64,000 nucleotides of DNA from Anaerolineae bacterium (GTDB lineage Bacteria; Chloroflexota; Anaerolineae; Aggregatilineales; Phototrophicaceae), in NCBI GenBank assembly GCA_022843385.1, contig JALHNT010000025.1, positions 1 through 64,000 of the forward strand, given 5' to 3'. A program made the translations under genes and the position numbers. The notes below the pieces were generated by a model, which was not told the DNA's origin, did not search any database, and saw only the letters and a program-made list of their open reading frames with translations. Shown piece by piece: positions 59,437-64,000 of the stretch (position 1 is its first letter; the number at the start of each line of letters is the position of its first letter).

Positions 59437-60891
59437 CTATGACCTGTCAACTCCTAGCCAGGGAGCGGATTGCTGCGGCGTTCCCAGACGTTCGCCAATC
59501 TGCTGGACGAAATAGCGCAGGGTCGCTGTCGGCAGGCGGAAGTGTTTGGCGGTGGTGCTGACCGCCAGATTGCTGATGTGGGTGTGCAGCGCCACCAGCT
59601 TCTCATAACTGCGCGGCGCGTTGATGAGTTCCAGCGCTAATTGGTGTACCGCCGCTTCGGTCTCCGGTGTCAGGACAAACACATAACGCTTCCGCTTATC
59701 CGCTCGCTTAACCCGCACCGTCGGATCGCGTTCGGCTCCTAGCAGAAGATGTACTCGGTTGTAGGCACGTTTTAGCCGGGCGGCTGGCTGTCCCGATGCA
59801 CATGCCTGCTCGCGAACCGTAATCCCGCGGCGGATGCCATCCAGCGCGATCAAATCCTGCGCCTGGGTATCAGCTTCCAACGCCAATATCCGCCGTCGCA
59901 CCACTTCAAAGTCAGCAGCAGAGGCGCTCTGATTGGACTGACGAATGACCGCCAGATCCTCACGCGGCAGTCGTTCACGTCCGCGCTGGCGATAAGGACG
60001 GGCATCGGGTAGCGCATAGCCGGGCAAAGCCGTCTGCAACATCTCCCGCACACGACGATAGGCAGCCTGCATCGATTGCTTCCGCGTCTGGAATAGCTGA
60101 CTCATCTCAAGCGCTGTCACCTGCTGCATGGTCAACCCATACAATGCCCACAAATCGAGTTCGATGTGACGCCGACGGTTGCCCGAACTCAGGATGGCTT
60201 GTGCGACCTGGGCAATCGCCTGATGCAGATCATGGCGCACGTCAGTCTGTCGCGACTCCGGGGAGTGTCGCGCGTGGCTGTCTGAGGTGGAATGACCTTC
60301 CCCATCCTGGATCCGACGTTGGTAACGCCCATCCGCACTCAAGCTGTGCAGGGCATCAAATACCAGTTGGGTTGCAAAGTAGGCTTTGCCCTTGTCGGCA
60401 TAGGCGTCGGGGCGAGCGTGCAGTCGTCGCAGCATCCGCAGATACCCTCCCTGCAAGGCATCATCCATGCGCGAGGGATGCAGCCCATAACGCCGGAGCA
60501 GCACTGCGGCCACATAGCGGCGCGTGTCATCGTGCAATTCCTCAAAGGTATACCTGCCCGATGCCGTTGCATAGCGTAGTTGCGGCGCTTCATCCGTTCC
60601 CTGCGGTTGAGGTTTCGCATCACTGGCGTCGTCGGTTGGCGGTAGGGGCAGTTGTTTTTCGCCTTCGACATACGGCATTTGACGTTTAGCCTGGAATGTT
60701 TCGGGGTTCAGCCTGGGTGGATGGGTTGGACGAGAGGGTGATAGTTCTGGCGGTGGAGGAAAGATCTGCCCGGCGAATCGGGATGGGCGACTTGGAACGA
60801 CGGGCGCAACCTGTTCCCCATACGCCTGCGCCATCGGAGACGGGACACAAACCCAGGTTTCGGCGATGGGAACGGGGTTAAACCGTTCCAT
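59437..60891 (-). CDS. 484-residue sigma-70-like protein with long extensions
   Basis: The ATG at 60891 has GGAGG four bases upstream. Residues 1-105 are Pro-rich and probably disordered. Residues about 115-190 resemble sigma region 2 (YTFEELHDDTRRYVAAVLLR, MDDALQGGYLRMLRRLHARP, KGKAYFATQLVFDALHSL). A region-4-like helical part follows at about 245-300 (ALYGLTMQQVTALEMSQLFQ, TRKQSMQAAYRRVREMLQ). The last 180 residues are basic and helical with a second HTH-like part (HISNLAVSTTAKHFRLPTAT). It is a paralogue of 51827-52603 and could be a sigma factor, a phage-type regulator or an activator. Two small unknown genes lie upstream on the same strand. Confidence 0.65.
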   Translation of the reverse strand: MERFNPVPIAETWVCVPSPMAQAYGEQVAPVVPSRPSRFAGQIFPPPPELSPSRPTHPPRLNPETFQAKRQMPYVEGEKQLPLPPTDDASDAKPQPQGTDEAPQLRYATASGRYTFEELHDDTRRYVAAVLLRRYGLHPSRMDDALQGGYLRMLRRLHARPDAYADKGKAYFATQLVFDALHSLSADGRYQRRIQDGEGHSTSDSHARHSPESRQTDVRHDLHQAIAQVAQAILSSGNRRRHIELDLWALYGLTMQQVTALEMSQLFQTRKQSMQAAYRRVREMLQTALPGYALPDARPYRQRGRERLPREDLAVIRQSNQSASAADFEVVRRRILALEADTQAQDLIALDGIRRGITVREQACASGQPAARLKRAYNRVHLLLGAERDPTVRVKRADKRKRYVFVLTPETEAAVHQLALELINAPRSYEKLVALHTHISNLAVSTTAKHFRLPTATLRYFVQQIGERLGTPQQSAPWLGVDRS

Positions 60892-60989
60892 CGTCCTCCG
60901 GCGGCAGATGATTGTGGCAGCAGTGTGTCATCGGGAAGGTTCAGCCTAACACAGTCTGCTGGGAGGTTTCAACTCCTCTATCGCTCGGC

Positions 60990-61268
60990 TCAGGCATCCA
61001 GCGCTTGAATGGCGAGTACCTGCCCGTTGTGGCGATCATAGGTGACAAAGAACACGCGCTCGCTGGCATGATGCCAGATTTCCAGGGTATGGGCATCGAT
61101 CTCAAACACGCTGAACCCCAGCTGCCCCGCTCGCTCCAGCAGGTGGGCATAGGCCGGGTCGAGGGCTGGAGAGAATGCAACCTCGCCCCAGCCGTTCAGG
61201 GGATGCGGGTCGAGGGATAATGGTGTTTCTTTGGATGGATGCGACATAGCCTGATGGGTGGTGGTCAT
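60990..61268 (-). CDS. Unknown 92-residue protein
   Basis: The start overlaps the preceding gene's stop by four bases (ATGA), so it is coupled. The sequence is alpha/beta: AHLLERAGQLGFSVFEIDAH, TLEIWHHASERVFFVTYDRH and GQVLAIQALDA. The last part suggests a beta-hairpin sheet. No family recognised. It is the middle gene of a three-gene run leading to the sigma-like gene 98 bases on. Confidence 0.6.
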   Translation of the reverse strand: MTTTHQAMSHPSKETPLSLDPHPLNGWGEVAFSPALDPAYAHLLERAGQLGFSVFEIDAHTLEIWHHASERVFFVTYDRHNGQVLAIQALDA

Positions 61269-61573
61269 TCGTCCGCCTCAGATGAACGAAAGCTACCTTC
61301 GGCTTCATCACGGATAGCACGCCAGTAGGCCAGATCATGACCGCCCGACTGGACATTGCCATGAAAGCGAATGCCGCTGGCAAGCGCTTCCCGGATGGCG
61401 CGGGCGATCTCCGTCGGCGGAATTCCGCACTCGTAAGCATGGATAGCCGCCATCACCACCCCCAGCAGGGCGGTTTCATCGGGCTGGTCTCCCTGACAGG
61501 CAAGATAGCTGTAGCCTTCGGTCTTGTCCTCTAAGGCAAGGTAGGCGCTGACGGATGAGTGTTCGGGATTCAT
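61265..61573 (-). CDS. Unknown 102-residue protein
   Basis: The first gene of the sigma-like cluster. The product reads MNPEHSSVSAYLALEDKTEG, YSYLACQGDQPDETALLGVV, MAAIHAYECGIPPTEIARAI, REALASGIRFHGNVQSGGHD; soluble, mixed alpha/beta, with two Cys. The helix GIPPTEIARAIREALASG has an HTH-like look but lacks a clear recognition helix. A short G+C-rich promoter region lies upstream. Function unknown. Confidence 0.6.
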   Translation of the reverse strand: MNPEHSSVSAYLALEDKTEGYSYLACQGDQPDETALLGVVMAAIHAYECGIPPTEIARAIREALASGIRFHGNVQSGGHDLAYWRAIRDEAEGSFRSSEADE

Positions 61574-62045
61574 GTGGATCGGTGTGTGTTTGTGTGTATC
61601 ACACTCCGGGTTGGCGCGTCAATCACCCAGACTGAGGCCGGATGTAGCGGCGAGCCAGGCCGAGCCGGGGAGAAACAGAGGGTATAGAAGGCACGGATCA
61701 GGGCTGCCACCCGACTGAGCCAGGGTTGCTGAAGCGTGGACATCATCGAATAAGCGGAGTCCAGGGGATCAGGACACAGCGCTCTGCCAAATCATCGCCC
61801 ACTAAGCCATACAGCCTTCAGATGTAATCAGTACGAGGTCTTTGAGATCGATCACTATTTTGCAAGAATTGTTTGATTCGTCGATTCATCCACTTTATGT
61901 CCGCTTCCCTTCTACTATGGGATGGTAAATCCCAGCGGTCTGCCTGGACTCATCAGTTATACAACTGTCCACCGATAAGCAACCTCAAGAGAACCTCGTC
62001 TGAGAACATATATTGTGCGAACTGAAGAAACCCGAAGGGCTGGTT
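61574..62045. other. Intergenic stretch, composition change
   Basis: About 470 bases with no gene. Base composition shifts here from G+C-rich (before about 61800) to A+T-rich (after), marking a probable junction between host-like and acquired DNA. A CCCGAAGGGCTGGTTT motif near 62030 resembles one in the IS110 leader at 21240, but the match is short. Confidence 0.4.
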
Positions 62046-62258
62046 TTAGTCGTCAGTTTCATGCAAATGGCTAAAAACATCTCGCTTAATGGACGCTCCA
62101 AGTGGTTCAAGCCAGAAGAACCACATTGCTCCGCATGAAATACTGATAACTACACCAAAGAGAACTGGTGAAGCCTCGATTAGTGCAACGGCTAATCGAC
62201 CTAAAATTATGCCGATAGCAATAGCGACAATGATCCACAAGATAATTCGGATACGCAT
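62046..62258 (-). CDS. Small two-helix membrane protein
   Basis: A 70-residue product with two predicted helices: IILWIIVAIAIGIILGRLAV and VLFGVVISISCGAMWFFW. A short hydrophilic C-terminus follows (SIKRDVFSHLHETDD). GGTGATTCC precedes the ATG. No family recognised. It lies in A+T-rich DNA together with the next genes. Confidence 0.6.
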   Translation of the reverse strand: MRIRIILWIIVAIAIGIILGRLAVALIEASPVLFGVVISISCGAMWFFWLEPLGASIKRDVFSHLHETDD

Positions 62259-62360
62259 GGAATCACCTATCCCAAAACTAATACTCTTGCACCAACGATA
62301 AAAATTCTAAAACTCATTTTCTAAAAATCGAAGCTAGCACAACGTACATTGATCACCATA

Positions 62361-63047
62361 TCATGGTCGATCAGTGTTTTCCTTTTCTGCTTTCCACAGT
62401 GCGAATTGTCCTTCGCCCTCTGCTTGTAGTTTGGGGCTGATCGTTCCAATAGCATTCCACCAAGCAGTGAAATACTCCTCTTCTTGATCCCAAAAATCTT
62501 TTGAACCAACTCCTGCCAGAAAATATCTCGCTATTGAGATGGGTTGATACCTCCGCTCAATAAGTCCACAAAAGGCTCTGATCGCTGTATTCGGGTAACC
62601 ATATAATATACCGTCCTCAAACTCAGAGAACGTCTCTGCATAGTCTTTCACAAAGATAGCAACGGCTGAATTGAGTGACACTTGGAACCAAGAAAATTCA
62701 CGTTTTCTGTCAGATAGCCGATTTAGTTTAGTGTATCGTTCTTCATAGAATGGGAATGGAAGAGATGCCAACATTTCTTTGATCACTTGAATATCTTTCG
62801 CCTCAGATAACTCTGTATCTGATTTTTCATCAAACCTATAATTGATCTTGCTGTATATCTCTGTTGTGAGCTTCATTCCCAGCGAAATCAGAATAAGTTG
62901 ATATTTCTCGCCAAGTGAAAGCGAGTTGGTGTTTTCGATTATTTTGACATGCTGGGGAGTTAGCAGCAATTTAGCTCTTCTATTGCATCGTAATGACAAC
63001 ATGCGTTGGAAGCGAATTCTTTTCCGATGTTCATTCAACTTGAACAT
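62361..63047 (-). CDS. Unknown 228-residue protein in A+T-rich DNA
   Basis: A soluble, mainly helical product: QHVKIIENTNSLSLGEKYQL, ISLGMKLTTEIYSKINYRFD, YEERYTKLNRLSDRKREFSW, AIRAFCGLIERRYQPISIAR. It ends ISPKLQAEGEGQFALWKAEK. No signal peptide or motif recognised. The start is uncertain, since the ATG at 63047 has no ribosome site and an ATG at 63002 is possible. Codon use is A/T-ending, unlike the first 48 kb. A terminator of the upstream gene lies 27 bases before it. Confidence 0.6.
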   Translation of the reverse strand: MFKLNEHRKRIRFQRMLSLRCNRRAKLLLTPQHVKIIENTNSLSLGEKYQLILISLGMKLTTEIYSKINYRFDEKSDTELSEAKDIQVIKEMLASLPFPFYEERYTKLNRLSDRKREFSWFQVSLNSAVAIFVKDYAETFSEFEDGILYGYPNTAIRAFCGLIERRYQPISIARYFLAGVGSKDFWDQEEEYFTAWWNAIGTISPKLQAEGEGQFALWKAEKENTDRP

Positions 63048-63073
63048 TGAGAAATCATATCAAAATGGAAAGA

Positions 63074-63104
63074 AGAGAGGAGAACCGAATAGGTTCTCCT
63101 CTCT
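63074..63104 (-). terminator. Perfect 13-bp hairpin
   Basis: AGAGAGGAGAACC / GGTTCTCCTCTCT with a 5-base loop, 22 bases after the stop of the Cys-rich peptide gene on the minus strand, followed there by TCTTTCC. It is probably the terminator of that gene. Confidence 0.8.
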
Positions 63105-63125
63105 CTTGAGCAATGCATTGCCCTT

Positions 63126-63269
63126 CTACCGATCAAAATACCGACAACCTGTATCGATGTTGCCACAATGCCCCTGATCGTCACATTTTTTACATTTGCA
63201 TTCGCAACCACCAGGCCCGGGTCTATGATGACGAAGCAGGTGTATGATTCGTCGTATCGAATTAAGCAT
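63126..63269 (-). CDS. 47-residue Cys-rich peptide
   Basis: The ATG at 63269 has GGGAGG five bases upstream; the longer frame to 63365 has no such site. The product is MLNSIRRIIHLLRHHRPGPG followed by GCECKCKKCDDQGHCG and NIDTGCRYFDR. It has six Cys in 22 residues in the order C-x-C-x-C-x2-C-x5-C-x6-C, after a basic amphipathic N-terminus and a PGPGG hinge. This could be a metallothionein-like metal binder, a disulfide-rich antimicrobial peptide, or a modified-peptide precursor with leader and core. It has its own terminator. Confidence 0.65.
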   Translation of the reverse strand: MLNSIRRIIHLLRHHRPGPGGCECKCKKCDDQGHCGNIDTGCRYFDR

Positions 63270-63481
63270 ATTGCCCTCCCAAATAGCTAAACAAAGACCC
63301 AAATCTGAAAAAGAAATTCGATTGCAGAACCCATTTTGGAACCTTCTGCTTTCCTGCCGCATCATTCATTTTGCGATAAAAATGCTTTACCGCTTCTTCA
63401 CCATTCTTCAACTTTTGTTGCGGAAAACTTTAATGTGGTTAAACTCGGTTTAGTCGGGTTAAAGATTAAGGGTATTGAGCA

Positions 63482-64000
63482 ATGCACGATAAAGATCGGC
63501 TTGCGCTGTTTAGCGCAAGGCTGCGAGCTATCAAAGACAAGGAACGGATTGTGCAAGTAGAACTTGCACAACACCTCAAATGCTCTCCTGAGCTGGTCTC
63601 GAACTGGATGAACGGGAAGCGATTCCCCAGGGCTGAAGATTTAGTCGGCATTTCTCAATTCACTGGTGTGTCTATTGATTATCTTTTGGGAATAAGTGAC
63701 ATCGAAACCGTCAGTGAATCTCAGCCAAGCAAAGAGCATCCCTTTTATGCCCGTCTGTGGAGCCTGGACAAAACAGAGGAAGTAGAAAAAGATTCTCGTA
63801 TCATTTGGGATGCAACCCCTGATTTTTACTGGGTATACGACGATCATCATTGGAGTGAGTTGATTTTTGAAAACATCACTGCAAGAGGTTGCAAGTACTA
63901 TTTCCTGTATAAGAAAACGGACGAGAACGACGAGAAAGTGGAAAGACTTACTCGCAAGCTATATGCAAAACTCGGAGACTCTTGGAAAGGACTCGCCCAT
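63482..64000 (+). CDS. XRE-family HTH regulator, truncated by window edge
   Basis: The ATG at 63482 opens a frame that runs off the right end (173 codons seen). It starts MHDKDRLALFSARLRAIKDK; the HTH is VELAQHLKCSPELVSNWMNG then KRFPRAEDLVGI, followed by VSIDYLLGISD, the classical Cro/C1-type ending. From about 95 on a second, unidentified domain begins (IIWDATPDFYWVYDDHHWSE, CKYYFLYKKTDEND). Upstream, GGTTAAA-like boxes near 63436, 63446 and 63458 are spaced about 11 bases and may be its own operators. It looks like a regulator of an acquired element. Confidence 0.8.
   Translation, partial: MHDKDRLALFSARLRAIKDKERIVQVELAQHLKCSPELVSNWMNGKRFPRAEDLVGISQFTGVSIDYLLGISDIETVSESQPSKEHPFYARLWSLDKTEEVEKDSRIIWDATPDFYWVYDDHHWSELIFENITARGCKYYFLYKKTDENDEKVERLTRKLYAKLGDSWKGLAH

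Noticed and set aside
62026..62046. Similarity of CCCGAAGGGCTGGTTT to the IS110 leader at 21240
   Set aside because: About 16 bases with a gap, too short to claim an IS end.
1..64000. tRNA, rRNA or CRISPR arrays
   Set aside because: No T-loop plus acceptor combination, rRNA core motif or regularly spaced repeat-spacer pattern was seen. The GTTCGAAC at 28727-28734 is part of the hairpin locus, not a tRNA.

Overview
The window looks like a chromosomal segment of a GC-rich, non-model bacterium, most plausibly a Chloroflexota (Anaerolineae-like) lineage. This is inferred from family content, not from a marker gene: a citrate synthase with a MerR-like HTH, a TIR-NACHT membrane protein, secreted Thr/Pro-rich and LysM proteins, an ECF42 sigma/DGPF cassette, DinB and YCII proteins, and Shine-Dalgarno-led genes with frequent GTG/TTG starts. 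No rRNA, tRNA or CRISPR array was found.

Layout. 0-17 kb: end of a WD40 protein, lspA, a TIR-NACHT protein followed by decayed signalling genes, a secreted HExxH protease, FAH hydrolase, DUF4442 protein, a gene split by an in-frame TGA, a receiver protein, SDR, GT-C glycosyltransferase, DinB, an FmdB-like protein, surE, and a histidine kinase translationally coupled to HTH-citrate synthase. 17.05-17.70 kb is a repeat-dense, gene-free A+T-rich region. 17.7-26.3 kb: VIT-type transporter, a large toroid-like protein, IS110 remnant, DUF5996, two DUF6714-like paralogues, dnaX and ybaB. 26-31 kb: secreted RTX-like repeat protein, a strongly structured candidate RNA, SDR plus degenerate regulator, DUF4397 protein. 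31-45 kb: cax, DsbA-like protein, rsgA, HAD, receiver, ssb, alpha/beta hydrolase with divergent WYL regulator, prolyl iminopeptidase-like protein, GH28, three DGPF proteins with an ECF42 sigma factor. 45-48 kb: LysM protein and small unknowns.

The 48.3-53.5 kb block is a mobile island: a 751-aa large serine recombinase, two small upstream ORFs and a sigma-70-like protein, all on the minus strand, bounded by two inverted fragments of a phage-capsid-like gene. A longer paralogue of the sigma-like protein lies at 59.4-60.9 kb with two small unknown genes. Between them are two secreted proteins and a hairpin-rich, IS605/PATE-like element that interrupts another secreted-protein gene. The last 2 kb is A+T-richer and carries small unknown genes, a Cys-rich peptide and a truncated XRE-type regulator.

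Themes. (1) Signalling that has drifted from the canonical scheme: all three receiver proteins lack the phosphoacceptor Asp (Asn, Glu, Asn), while one intact kinase is coupled to a metabolic enzyme. (2) A large cell-surface programme of secreted beta-rich proteins. (3) A mobile unit in which a sigma-like protein may control a serine recombinase. The best candidates for undescribed biology are the sigma-like/recombinase unit, the structured RNA/peptide locus at 28.6-28.75 kb, the phased repeat array at 17.3-17.6 kb and the degenerate receivers.
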